64,000 bases of DNA from Lactuca virosa (taxonomy: Eukaryota; Streptophyta; Magnoliopsida; Asterales; Asteraceae), in the NCBI GenBank assembly GCA_928212115.1, contig CAKMRJ010005412.1:255928288-255992287 (forward strand), written 5' to 3'. This document shows positions 46,784-58,840 of the stretch, piece after piece. Position numbers and translations under genes: made by a program. The notes under the pieces were generated by a model. The model was not told where the DNA came from. It saw only the letters and a program-made list of their open reading frames with translations, and did no database searches. How positions within the stretch are numbered: position 1 is the first letter of the stretch; every line of letters begins with the position of its first letter.

Positions 46784-47728
46784 GGATCTATGAAGTAGTC
46801 GTGTAGATAGTACCACGTGGTGTAGCCTATTAGAGGCATGGTATAGGTTAAACTTGAACACCTATGTAATCTTTTCAAGGAATAATACAAAACCTTCGTT
46901 TTGTTATCTGATGTGTCAAGTTGTTATGTGATTTTCTTGTATGGTGACTTGGGTGAACTGCGAGATAATACTTGGGACGAGTATGAGTAGGTGTGAAAGG
47001 TAGTAGAGGTCTATACTACCGGAAGCACAGGACTTGCACTTGGATCAGGGAAAGTCACAAGGTTACCAAGAAGCTAGTAATTGATTTCATTTTACTCAAG
47101 TATGCCGCTACCATAGTTTCGGTAATGAATGAGAAGATGATTGTTATTCTGACCCTAGAGGCCATATCAAATCGATTCCGACTAAGATGAGTGTGTTATG
47201 TGGTTCAGAAAAGCAAGTTTGATGTAACATCCGACTTAAGCTAGAAGATTGAAGTGAAAGATAATCAAAGAAATTGTGATCGTTGTTAAAGTAAGAAACT
47301 TTTAGCTAGGAATGCTACATGCTAAAAGGTGATTATATCACATTAGGACATGAAGGAAGGTATATTCCATTCTGGAATTTGACTCTAAGAGACCTGAGTC
47401 TAAACGTTGCATCACACGATGATAGGTCATTAGAATATGAAACATCGGTCCATTGTAGTAATTAGAGAACTTATCTTAAGTTCATTAAGAAGAAGAAGGA
47501 GTCTCCAATAGATATTGAGTTTGTAACTCGAAGGTTACAACATAGTATGAAGAGCGGGTGCAAGATCGAGCACTGTATGTAGTAAGAAGTTCAAGAGATA
47601 GATATTCATTCGAAGGAACATAGAAGTTACGATTATTACCTAGGATGAAGAGATAACGTATGGAGTCATTGTATATGTCATGTTTTGTTGATGATTCTGG
47701 GACGTAATCATCCTAAGGGGGAGATAAT
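46784..47728 (+). other. Conserved non-pol region between gag and 3' LTR
   Basis: 0.95 kb with no pol domain. It is shared with 15814-16600 of the gag-less relative, including a 65-codon frame at 46993-47190. Ends in polypurine tract AAGGGGGAGATAAT before 47729. Confidence 0.72.
46993..47190 (+). other. Short conserved frame of unknown status
   Basis: 65 codons, MKGSRGLYYRKHRTCTW... with WIRESHKVTKKLVI. The counterpart at 16375-16557 (minus) keeps the frame open and most residues. It could be a small protein, or merely DNA conservation between related elements. Confidence 0.35.
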
Positions 47729-50239
47729 TGTAACGCCCGCAGATTTGGGCTAGTCACTTTAGAGACAATAAGCATCAAAAATGAGTTTTTGATGGAAGAT
47801 TATTTAGAAGGATTAATCTTTACCAAGTTGTAGTATATGTTACAAGGGTTCCGTACATATAAAGAACGCCGAAATCCGAGATATAACGAAGAAGTTATGG
47901 TTCGTCGAAGTTTCGCAACAAAACCGGCACGGCACCGGGAAGCGTAAATAGTGAATTTACGATAGAGCAATTTTTAGCCTTAGCGATATAAACGAAAGTC
48001 GTAGAAAATGTTAAACCGAGAGCGTGCATAAAAAGAACGCCCAAATCTGACTTCGTATGAGGAAGTTATGATTTTTCGAAGTTTCGGCTTAGTAGTGTAC
48101 AATCCGAAGTTTGAATATTAGATCGAGCGGTTTTTAGCCGACACAACCTAAATGAGAATCGAAGATCTCGTTAATAGTAGCGTAACGATAAAAAGACAGA
48201 CGAAAACGTATGTCGGACGAAGAAGTTATGGATTTTTAACGGACCAACCCTGTCCCGGCCTGTTAAAAATATAACTTTTAAAATAAAGTCAAAATTAGCC
48301 AACAGAGTCTAAATAAAAGTTGTAGAGTACGTTCCCGCCTACGCGTGGATATAAAGAATGTCGAAAACGGAGATCGTATGTGAGAGTTATGAATTTTTGA
48401 AGTTGGGACTCGGATTTGTGAAGCTGTTACAAGATCGATGACATGGCAAGATCCCAGCCGTCCATTGCTGATCTTAGTGCTCGCTTCGGATGGAGACATG
48501 TCGCACTTCGCATACGCCCAGCGTCCGAGCTCAGAATGCGCCGCGTACAGTTGTCTTCTGCGGTCCGAAACCGAGCCACGACGGACCATCCGGAGTTCGC
48601 CACGTGTCGCCCTTATCCGATCTACGCCCCGCGTCCGAGGATCTACGCCCAGCGTAGTCCGAAGATCAGCCCTATAAAAAGGGGTGCGAGGTTGCTCGGA
48701 AAATTCACACCAAAACCTCTCCTTTCTCTCACTAGTTTCTCTCTCTACCATCCCTAACCCCCCCCCCCCCCCCAAGCCTAGGTAAGCCCCCTAGCACCCG
48801 AAGGAATCCCCGAGGCTCTCGAATCCCCGAGAAAAAGAGCCTTTCAGCTCGGAAACGTTGCTCCAAACAAAGCCCAGTTTTCGAGAAAACCTGCTGTAAG
48901 TGAGCTACGCCTACGCTATTTTTAATATAGCTTTTAATTAATTATAGTAACGTTATTAAGACCTTATAATAATTATTTGGGCTATTATTATGAGTTATAT
49001 TAGTGTCGTTATAATATCTTTTTAACCATTCGCGGTACGGGGAATCTGGTTTAAAGGACCGCATAGGGTTGTTGGATTTCAAAAGTGCTATATGCCAAAA
49101 TGGTCCTGCCCTCCGGTGTTTTATGTCTAGCCCCTGTCTGTACATAGTGGTTGGAAAATATTGTTTAAACGCTTTTATAATAGTAATAATAGCTAGACTA
49201 TTAATTAGTCGCGGTTAACGTTAGACTAAACCATAGTTGTATTGATACTAGGTTTTGTCAAGGGAAAAGTTGTTTTGAGATAACGAAACGCTATCTGAGT
49301 TCGGAATCACCACCTTAACAAGTGAGTGCATAGTTACTTTCATCTTACACATAGATATGAAGTATTTTATATAAATTACGTGCTACGTGTGCATATTATC
49401 TGTATACTTGCTATCTATGCTGGATGAACGATTTTGTACATGTTTTAAATTATTTAAACTGTATATGTATTTTATATCTACAAAATGTGTTGGGTAAAAC
49501 ATGGGTAGATGTAATAGTTGCTGTGTGACAAAAATAAAATAATGAGAGGCCTCGTTATAGATGTTATTCATGATCCAGTCATCTAGCGGAGTATAGATGA
49601 CGACCACGGACTATTCTAGACAGTCCAGTGAAACGCTAGCAGGCTCGCAACCTGTAGGCGTTTATTTGAACTGTGTGCTCACCAGCAGTACTCCATCCCC
49701 CAAATGGTTGCCTTATTTGACATGAATTGCTGAGGAACCCCCGAAGCATGTGTTGTCACCCCGATGAAAGTCCTTATACTAGGTCCCTTGTGTTAGATGT
49801 TTTAGGGACGTAAAGTGAGGATAACGGGAAGGGGTAATCAGGTTTGATTGGTTTGATAAAGTTAATAAACTTATTTATTGTGGGTTGAAAACCCTATGTG
49901 CTCACCAGGCTCCCAAGCCTGACCCACTCAGTTTCTTGTATTACAGGTAGTGATGCATGAGCATAGATGTTTGGATGAGAGATAAGGGATTGTAGGCCTG
50001 TAATATGAAATAATGTAGTAAGGCTTACATTGTACTGTTTATGCTTTTGACCTGTATCGAACAAGACATCCCGAGGTTTTTAATGAAATACATTTCTTCG
50101 GTAATGCTTTGATAAATCTTTATCATATGTTATTTTGGGAACAAATTCCGCAACACTTTTATTTAAAATGTTACTCTGATTTTTAAACAATGTATAAACA
50201 AAATCGGTCTTTTCTGGCCGTGAAAATGGGGATGTCACA
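47729..50239 (+). repeat. 3' LTR of gag-only gypsy (full length)
   Basis: 2,511 bp. Includes 49400-49958, absent from the 5' LTR but present in the related LTR at 62887-64000, so the full form is ancestral. Poly-C run near 48765. Confidence 0.93.
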
Positions 50240-51800
50240 TTGAGCTTGAAAAGAATAAACAAGTTTTACATGAAAATACAACAGGTACTTTAACGAAACC
50301 GAACGTGGCTAAGCAAGATCGGGTTCGTCAAAGTCTTCGTCTGCGAAAACCCAAACAATCAAAACCAAAGAAAAATGTTTCAAAATCACCTGTAATTATT
50401 TCTAAACCTAACTATAAATGGGTGCCCAAACATTTAAATGTCCAATCACCTTAGTCTTCTGTATGTGCGTCTGATAATCAATCAAATTCAAAAAGTAAAA
50501 AGGGAATTTCTGTTGCTAACAAGGGAAAACCCAGTGTTTCAATGACCTGGGTTCCAAAATCTAATTAATCTCGCGCATCGTGCAGGAACAGCTACGGAGG
50601 AATGTCGTCAGACCCTGGTATGTCAACAGTGGTTGTTCCAGGCACATGATAGGAGACATCTCCCAACTGCATGACATTCATTATTTTAATGGGGGCTATG
50701 TTTCCTTCACGGGAGGAGAAGGTGGGAAGATCACCCAGAAAGGAACTGTCACAAACGGAGTGCTTAGCTTTGAGAATGTCAACTATGATCCTGAGCTGAA
50801 GCACAGTCTGTTGAGTGTCTCACAGATCTGTGACAAAGGCTATTCAACACACTTCACTGACAAAGAGTGTCTCATCTTGAATCCTAGAATCATTATCCCT
50901 GAAGAATGGATCTTGGTGAAATGGAAGAGGGATGGAAATGCATACATCATCGACATGAATCATAATATTCTAGAACAAGTCACCTGTCTTTTCTCTAAAG
51001 TCTCTGAACACAATGCCATGCTTTGGCATCGTCGTCTCGGCCATGCGAATGCCAAGAAACTGAATCGTCTTGCTAATAACGAGATTGTGTGTGGCCTTCC
51101 TGTCAAAGACTTTATCACTTTTGAAAAATGTGTGGCGTGTGCTCAAGGCAAACATCATCGCAAGCCCCATTTTCCAAAGACTGTCAACTCAATTAGCAAA
51201 GTTCTTCAATTGTTGCACATGGATTTATTTGGTCCGGTCAACGTTCTCAGCATCAACAAGAGCTCTTATTACCTGGTTGTGATAGATGACTACTCGCGGT
51301 TCACATGGGTTTTCTTCTTATACAACAAGAGTGGGATCATTGATCTGATCAAGAAGTTCATTGTGATGATTGAGAATCAAACTAATGAAAGGGTGAAGGC
51401 GCTTCGAACTGATAATGGCACATAATTCAAGAACGCAGTTATGGATCATTTCTATGCTGACAAGGGTATACTGCGTCAGTACAGTGTTGTTCAAACTCCT
51501 CAGCAAAATGGTGTTGATGAATGGCGCAATCGTACTCTGATAGACGCTGCAAGGACGATGCTCTGTGATTCCAAGCTACCGGTCTTCTTCTGGGCCGAGG
51601 CGATCAACACTACTTGCTATGTCCAGAACCGTGTCCTGATCAACAAAGCCCAAATGAACACCCCATATGAACTTCTGTACAATCACAAGCCATCAGTTGC
51701 TCACTTCAGAATATTTGGATGTCCCTGCACCCTCCTTCACCTAGAATCCAACCCCAAGTTCAACTCGAAGGCCGATGACTGCTACTTTGTGGGGTAAGCC
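50240..51800 (+). pseudogene. pol: SIRE-2 protease and integrase
   Basis: Resumes SIRE-2 after the nested element. A Lys/Ser-rich linker is followed by protease PWYVNSGCSRHMIGD (50613-50657): the catalytic Asp of D-S-G is Asn (AAC, 50625-50627), a single G-to-A. Then FENVNYDPELKHSLLSVSQI, zinc region WHRRLGHANAKKL and CVACAQGKHHRKPHF, integrase core LLHMDLFGPVNV, VIDDYSRFTWVFFLYNKSG, RTDNGT (stop at 51423), QQNGVDEWRNRTLIDAARTML, and FGCPCTLLHLE to CYFVG. Stops at 50452 and 50567 in the linker. Inactive protease as it stands. Confidence 0.92.
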
Positions 51801-53871
51801 GCACGAACTGCTTACAGAGTATACAACAAGACCACCAAGCAGATTGTGGAATCTTTTCATGTGCGATGGCTGGAAGAGAATGAGACAGATGCCTGATTCG
51901 GTCCTGACTGGTTATTTGATTATGCTTCTTTATTTAAATCATTTAATGTGTTTTCAGATGATGTGTCAGGTTCTTGCTCAGGTACGAAGGCTGTTATTGA
52001 GGATGAAGAGGAAGATGTTGTGTACATACCACCTTTGGTGCCTCCTACGACTCCTATGGTGGATGAAGCTGTTTCAAGTACTTCTTCAGGTTCTCCAAGT
52101 CAAAGAATCAATCCTGATGCTGAAGCCACCCCTCTTACTCCTGCTGAAAGAGAATTCATGACCAGAGATATTTCTGCTGCTACTCAAACATTCATGGAGC
52201 TTCTCTTTCCTGAACCAATAGCAAATGAGTACGTGGCAAGCACCTCTCACGGTTCCAGATCGTCTGAGGCGGATGATTCAGCAGATGACGGACTCGTCAA
52301 CATCAACAACCTTCCTGTCACAATCAATGACATCAGCCATGAAATTCCCACCAGACTTCAACGTGATCATCCGATCGAAAACGTCATTGGTCAACTGGGC
52401 GACGGAGTTAAAACAAGAAGTCAGAGTGGAGATGTCAAATCTTGTCTCTACTCTTGCTTCATTTCTCAGATCGAGCCAAAGAACGTGGAAATGGCACTGA
52501 ATGAGCCTAGTTGGGTTGATGTGATGCACGAGGAACTTAATCAATTTGAGAAATTGGGGGTATGGAAGCTGGTTGAGCTGCCTAATGGAAAGAAGTCTTT
52601 GGACACGTGCTGGGTGTTCCGTATCTTCCTGGATTATGCTTCCTACATGGGGTTCACCGTTTATTAGATGGACGTTAAGACCGCCTTTCTATATGGAGCT
52701 GTGAAAGAGGAAATTTATGTTGATCAACCTCCTGGTTTTGTCAACTTAAAATTTCCAAATCATGTCTACAAATTAGACAAGGCTCTGTATGGGTTACATC
52801 AGGCTCCTCGAGCTTGGTATGCTACTCTAACAGATCATTTGCGTGAGCATGGTTATACCAGAGGCACGATTGATCATACGCTCTTCATCAAGCATGTAGA
52901 TGCCGACCTAATTCTTGTATAGATATATGTTGATGACATCATTTTCGGGTCGAAAAGCTCGACGTTGTGCAAAGAGTTCAAGGCAGTTATGAAGAAGAGA
53001 TTTGAGATGAGTTCTTTGGGAGAAATCACCATGTTCTTGGGGCTGCAAGTTCGACAAGATTCAACCGGAATTCTTTTGCATCAAGGAAAATATGTTGAAG
53101 ACATGCTTGAGAAGTTTGGGTTTAAAGATTCTAAAGTTGCTTTGACGCCAATGTCTGAACAACCCTTGTTGACTCTAGATCCTGATGGAGAATCCGTAGA
53201 TCAAACAGTATAAATCGATGATCGGATCCCTGATGTATCTGACTGCAAGCAGACCAGACATTATGTTCGCAGTCTGTCAATGCGCACGTTATCGGGCTAA
53301 TCCTAAACTCTCTCATTTAATTGTTGTCAAAAGAATTTTTAGATATCTTAAAGGTAGCCCAAAACTAGGTCTTTGGTATCCTAAAAATTCTGATTTTGAT
53401 TTATATGCATTTGCTAACAGCAATTATGGAGGTTGTGAACTTGACAGGAAATCAACTTTAGGGGAATGTCAATTCCTAGGAGACCGTTTAGTGTCGTGGC
53501 AATGCAAGAAACAACAAACTGTCTCAACCTCAACAGCTGAGGCTGAATACGTTGCTGCCTCTACCTATTGCTCTCAAGTTATCTGGATTCAACACCAACT
53601 TTTGGATTACGGTTTGAATTTTCTAGAAACCCCAATCTTTTGTGATAATGATGATGCAATCCAAATAGCTAAAAATCCTGTCCAACATTCCAAAACCAAG
53701 CACATCGACATCAACGTTCATTCCATTAGAGATTGTTATGAGCATTCGCTCATCCGTTTGGAACAGATTCACACTGATAATAATGTGGCGGATCTGTTCA
53801 CCAAACCGTTCAACAAAGCTCGATTCGATGTGCTTGTGGGCTTTCTCAAAATGATACGTTTTGAAGACTAA
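51801..53871 (+). pseudogene. pol: SIRE-2 reverse transcriptase and RNase H
   Basis: Acidic linker (51948-52400) then FISQIEPKNVEMAL, MHEELNQFEKLGVWKLVELP and TCWVFR, joined directly to IFLDYASYMGFTVY; about 45 codons of the RT fingers are missing at 52620. Next MDVKTAFLYGAVKEEIYVDQ, ALYGLHQAPRAWY, intact IYVDDIIFGS (52923-52952), LGEITMFLGLQV. RNase H: SRPDIMFAVCQCARY, IFRYLKGSPKLGLWYPK, VSTSTAEAEYVAA, VQHSKTKHIDI, VADLFTKPF, ending at 53871. Stops at 52665, 52921 and 53211 and frame changes near 51790 and 53215. Confidence 0.92.
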
Positions 53872-55359
53872 TTTTTTGTTTTAGGTTGGTTTAAATTTGT
53901 GCATTTAATTTCCTTTCTCTCCTATGCACAAATTTAGGGGGAGAAATAAAAAAAAACCAAACAAAAATCATAAAATTCAAAAAATCAAAAACTATGTTCT
54001 AATGGAGGTTGTTTGCAGGTAATTAGTTGGGAAGTGATATCAACCAAGTGATAATAGGCAATTTTAATTTGTGTAAGGTACCAATGTTGAGTTGTCTAGG
54101 CTCTGTGTTCAATGCGCTGGTAGACACGAAAGATTTCAATGGACCAAACTAGGCATAGATTCACATTTAAAAGGACTTGACAAGTATTGACTTAGATAGT
54201 TCCGTTTGGTCTGACAATACGACGCTCGGGTAGATTGAACAGTGAGATATACATGGGAATCTGCGGGCTACACTAAAGTAATATGTATCTAGAACTGTGG
54301 CGTAACTTTTCCTCGATGTATGGACGCATGTCCTTAATTCCGGTACTGATACGGCGACTGGGGAATTCTGATAAAGTAGGTCTGTAGAAGGTTATTTTCT
54401 TGCTTTCTTTCTGTCAGTCATATGTTGCCTCCTCTGCGTGATTGGAAGATATCCGACCAGGACTACAACATATGCAACTCTATTTCTATGCATCTCCTTC
54501 TATATGCAATTCTTTCTGTCTGTTAGTCATATGATGTCTCCTCTACATGATACGTTTTTATCCGACCTGGAACACAGCATATGCAACATTCTATTTCTCA
54601 ATCCCTCTAATTCAGTTAGTCATATGTTAATCCATGTGCGTGATTGGAAGAGATCCGACCTAGGAATAAGAAATATGCATTTCTAAATTTATCTTCTTCC
54701 TTAATAATTGTCTGCTCATCTAAAGTAAAGAGTATTTTGGAAATCTTTTATTACCGGGGTATATCAGGAAGCGGGAAACACATTCTAGTACATCTAAAAT
54801 TGAACATGTAATAGGTTGTCTATAGATCTCGCTGCTAAATTTAGGTGGACAACAATATCCTTGGTCGTCGTCAGCTAAATGGTCCCTCTAGGAGCATTAT
54901 TTAGGTATATAGGTTCAAAGGCCTGTCACTTGTAGCATGTCCAAATTCGTCACAATCTTTCATTTTTAAGTGGACCACAATATCGGCGATTGACCAGATC
55001 TATTCATGAAGGTGGAGGTACTGAAAAACAGATTAAGGCTGTCTTAAAACTTTGATCCCAAAATCATAAAAATAATATTAGCAATGGCGAAGAGAAATTA
55101 GTGTTATTTTATTTTAATTTTAATTTTATTATTTTATATTATTTTTATTTTTATTTTCTCAGAAAAAAATTATTAAAAAAAATTAATTAAACAAAATTAA
55201 TTTAGTTTAAATTTTTTAGATTTTATTTTATTTTATTTTTAATTTTAGTTTTTAAGTCTTCAAAGTGTCTTCATTTTTATTAAAATTGGATGTATTGGGA
55301 TTAGAATTGAGGCTTTTGGGTTTGCAGCTCATGGTCTATGGGCCGGAAATGGTCCAGAG
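53872..55359 (+). other. SIRE-2 spacer between pol and ORF3
   Basis: No coding signal. Contains three imperfect tandem copies of a ~100-bp unit that starts and ends with CATATG (54417-54680), and an AT-rich stretch (55080-55260). Confidence 0.72.
54417..54680 (+). repeat. Three imperfect tandem repeats of about 100 bp
   Basis: Units begin GTCATATG at 54417, about 54526 and 54619 and contain ATCCGACC and ATATGCA blocks. Confidence 0.75.
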
Positions 55360-55827
55360 TATATAAGGTTTGGTTCCCGGCTAAAAACCCTTCACCCCTC
55401 ATTTTTCAGTTTTCAGCCGTAAACCCCTCCTTAGCTCTCTCTCTCTCTCTCTCGACTGTTCTTCAAACTTCTCTCACCAATTCATCATCGATTTGTTGTT
55501 TTTGTCTGAAATTGGACTCTGAACCTTATAGGTACATCAATGGCGAACCCCACACAGCTATTCTTCATATAATTTGGTTGCGTTTTGCAGGATTTGGAAG
55601 AAGAAACGATTTTCGGCATCGAACCGTCTATGGACGCAAACCGTCTACAGCCGTAAACCGTTTACGGTCGTAAACCCGTTTACGGCTGAAAACTTAGTTA
55701 TTGTCATAAAATTGTTTTTCGTTTAAATCATATTTCATTAAGGCCTAATCGATTGATAATTGAGAAAATTCAATTTTAATGGAGTAAATTCTTGATTTTC
55801 TCACTTGGCCGGTTTGATGCAGAACAA
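55360..55827 (+). promoter_or_regulatory. Internal promoter and leader of SIRE-2 ORF3
   Basis: TATATAAGG at 55360-55368, then a C-rich stretch, a (CT)n run at 55436-55454 and further pyrimidine-rich sequence: a typical plant mRNA start. An AG/GT at 55531-55533 and TTTGATGCAG ending at 55822 could bound a 5'-leader intron, just before ATG 55828. GTTTACGGTCGTAAAC-type palindromes (55615-55690) lie inside it. Confidence 0.55.
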
Positions 55828-58435
55828 ATGGCTAAATTGAAAATCTCAGAGAACCACAACATTGATGCTTATCTGTTTGATCCCCTAGCAGCACACCAAG
55901 ATTTTAGGTCCATGATTCATGGACTTAAGAGATACTGCCTTGCATATGCTTTCACGTCAAATCCCATCATTTATCAAGACTTAGTGAAGCAGTTTTGGAA
56001 CAAGGCTTCTGTGAGTAAAGGAGAAGATGAAGAAGACACAGTGGAATATGTTATTCTAGGAAAGAAAATTGTAGTGTCTGAGCAAACTATTCGTGAAGTG
56101 CTGTAAATCAATGACCAGCCATAGTTTCATGCTGAGATTTCTATGGATCAAACTGAAGAGATTCTCGAAAAGATGGGCTATGAAGGAGTGTTTCCACCTA
56201 CCGTGAAGAAGCTGTTTCCTCATTACTGGTGATTTCTTGCTCACTCCTTCGTGATTTGCATCTCAGGCAAGAAATCTGGTGCTGATGAGATTTCCCTAGT
56301 GAACACTGGTGCTATTGCTGCTCTTGCCATGGGTCTTGAGTTCAACTTTTCAAGATACGTTTTGAATGAGATGATGAGCAATTTAGAAGGAAAAAGGAAG
56401 GACAAATTTCTGATGTTCCCAAGGTTTCTCCAGATGATATTTGACAGTAAATATCCGGAGTTAGAAAGAAGAGGTGAAACTTTGGACTTGAAGTCTTTGG
56501 GTGCTAATACTTTTGGTCTCATGAAACAAAACCACAATGGTATGAAATTTGTATTCCAAGGAAAGTACCTACTGGAGAAGTTTGGCCAGTTTGTGGAGAT
56601 CGGTGAAGCATCCGAATCAGAAAGCTCCTCAGACAATGAAGATGATGCTATTACCGCTTCTAAGCATGAAGAAGACTCTGTTCCACCCGTTGCAATTGTT
56701 GCCGAGGAATACGTATCGATGACTAATGTGGAGGTAGATGATGATGATGATGCAGCTGATATGGATCAAGGTGGTGATCTATCCGGATTTGATGGTGATA
56801 ACTTATTCTTCGACTTCGAGCAGGGTGATGATTTCAGGCTAAATAATGAGGAACTCGATGTGTTTTTTGATGATGTCCATGATGTTGTACAACCTACAAT
56901 GGAGACTGAGGGAGTTAGTAATGTTCTCAAGGTGACGCCTCCAACGATGATCAGATGGGCAACACTTCAGCTAATCTGGATTCAACTATAAGGATTCCTC
57001 CCCTTACAGTTGCTACTCCAGCCACTTTGCCATCTGAAGGTTATGTTAGCATGACACAAGCCTCCCAGCCTCCAATCAAAAGGAGAAGAGTTGATCCAAG
57101 GTCGGGAGTATTGATTAGGGAACAAGCTTCGCCGACCCAACAATCTTTTGCAACTGCTACACCGACCCAACAAGCCCATGTTTTGAAAGAAGGACCAAGT
57201 GATGTTCAATCTTCGTATGAAGCCGGGAGTTCTTCAATTCCTGGGGGTTCCTCTCCACCACAACCTGTGCACGATGCTGCCTCCGATAGGCTTGCCAGGC
57301 TCTTGGCTCAACAAGATTCTGACCCTTCACCCCGAGGCAAAGGGATATCTATAGGTGAAGGAAGTTCAGGGGGAGCGGACCCATCAATTTTTGAGCTCAA
57401 GAAATTCTAAACCAAAAGCTTATCGAGAAGGATGTTTTGATAGGAAATCTTGACATCAGAGTTTTCGAGCTTGAAGAGGAAAATATTCAAAAATCAAAAC
57501 AGATCTCCGACTTGCAGTTAAATTTGGGTACATTATCTGCTGGGTACTTCGACCTGAAAAACAATCTAATCAGTGAATTTGGCAACAAATTCAATACATC
57601 GGTCGTTGAACCAAATGCAGCAGAACCTTCTCATTGTGCTCCTTCCCAAGCTGCTCAAGATCCTCCTGTTGATCAACCTGTCAGAACCACAAGAATTGTT
57701 GACCGATTTGAGAAAGAACCGGCTCAAGCCAATCCAATAGTTATTCTCAAACGAGCTCAGAAATGGGTATCTTCACAAAAGAGGGGGAAGTGGCTCTTCA
57801 TGAAAAATTCAGATCAAAATGTTCATGGAGACCAGCCCCAACTGACTGTGACTGAGCTCGAAAAGAAGCGGTTCAGAGATAAGTGTGGTGACAGGTCAGG
57901 AATTCTAATGTGGGGTTTTCATGACAAATTAAATTGCTGGTTGGTAAAGCGCAAGAGCGGAAGAGGAACGGATTTAAAACTCTTCTTAGAAAATCAAGTA
58001 AAGAGGAAATTCAATGGAATGAAGACAGCCGAATCCTTCGTGAAAAGAGCCAAAGATGTTTATGACCCTAAGACCAACAAGAGCTTAAATAATGTAATGT
58101 GGCCTCCTACAAAGCAGATGACACAGATTCCTCTTGTTAAGCATTTTTGTGATGGATCGCTGAACAATATGGAATATTGGGTTTTTTATGAAGCCACAAC
58201 CTCTGCTGTCATCAAGTTCCCAGATGGTGTCTTTTGTATAGTTGATAAGAAGGATTTGCTACAATTTGGTGAACGGGATATTCTCACTTTGGCTCAACAT
58301 CAAATCATATGCAAGCATGAGATTCTAGAGGCTGCTGCTAAAGAATTTACAAGCATGATCGCTGAGATTACTGAAAAGAAGATGTGGCTAGGGGCTATGG
58401 GAAGGTCTGACGTGCTGGTCATTGAAAAAGACTGA
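55828..58435 (+). pseudogene. SIRE-2 ORF3: long extra reading frame after pol, broken
   Basis: Start chosen at ATG 55828 (MAKLKISENHNIDAY; A at -3, G at +4); the frame is open back to 55792. About 870 codons. N-terminal domain: FRSMIHGLKRYCLAYAF, LVKQFWNKAS, ILGKKIVVSEQTIREVL, EKMGYEGVFPPTVKKLFPHY and ALAMGLEFNFSRYVLNEM, MFPRFLQMIF. Then an acidic stretch (56620-56900), a Pro/Ser/Gln-rich part with the basic cluster PIKRRRVDPRSG (57072-57107), a coiled-coil-like start LEEENIQKSKQISDLQLNL (57461-57520), and a C-terminal domain with KWLFMKN, RSGILMWGF, EYWVFYEATTS and DKKDLLQFGERD. Stops at 56104, 56143 and 56230; frameshifts near 56950 and 57415. No membrane segment seen, which argues against an envelope protein. 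Function unknown. Confidence 0.75.
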
Positions 58436-58466
58436 ATTCATGCTAGCCTCAAACCAAGGGGGAAAC

Positions 58467-58840
58467 TGTTAGGTCATATTTTGTTGGTTTGGGCTAGGCA
58501 TTCATTTTTATAGGTCTTGTTAGTCTTTGTTTGAAGTGTTTAGAGTTTGAGGTTGGGTGAACCGAAAACAATATGTTTTCGGTTCAGCTAGTGTTTACGG
58601 TTGCAAGGTTGTTTGCGGCCGTGAACTCGTTTACGGTTCATGTTCCCTATATATATTGTCAGTGTTGTCAGAAGTAGGGTACATATATGTGTGTGTGTGT
58701 GTCCATTGTACCAGACGTTTGCGATTCAATAGAAACGTGTGCAATTTGTATCATTCTTGCTTCTACTCCTTCTTGTTCTTATTTATTATTGCTTGTTCTT
58801 GTGTTTGATCACTAGTTGGTTCCAGATTTGGGGGATTACA
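58467..58840 (+). repeat. SIRE-2 3' LTR
   Basis: 374 bp, TGTTAGGTCATA...GGGGATTACA, preceded by polypurine AAACCAAGGGGGAAAC (58451-58466). GTTTGCGGCCGTGAAC at 58611-58626 just upstream of the TATA run at 58648. Confidence 0.93.

Larger units (their letters stand above)
43286..50239 (+). mobile_element. Gag-only Ty3/gypsy element (non-autonomous)
   Basis: 6,954-bp plus-strand element with LTRs 43286-45211 and 47729-50239 and a perfect TTGAG duplication (43281-43285 and 50240-50244). PBS at 45212. The internal region codes only for gag (45554-46783); no protease, RT or integrase. Same family as the gag-less element at 15548-19642 and probably the LTR at 62887. Youngest nesting level here, in keeping with its perfect duplication. 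Confidence 0.94.
39919..58840 (+). mobile_element. SIRE-2: SIRE-like copia element with ORF3, containing a nested gypsy
   Basis: Plus-strand copia element with LTRs at 39919-40288 and 58467-58840 and flanks TGATC (39914-39918) / TGATA (58841-58845). Without the nested element (43286-50239 plus a 5-bp duplication) it is about 12 kb. Order: LTR, PBS, iteron-rich leader, gag with two zinc knuckles, protease, integrase, RT, RNase H, 1.9-kb spacer, ORF3, polypurine tract, LTR. It sits in the SIRE-1 pol gene, in opposite orientation. All frames are broken. Confidence 0.93.
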
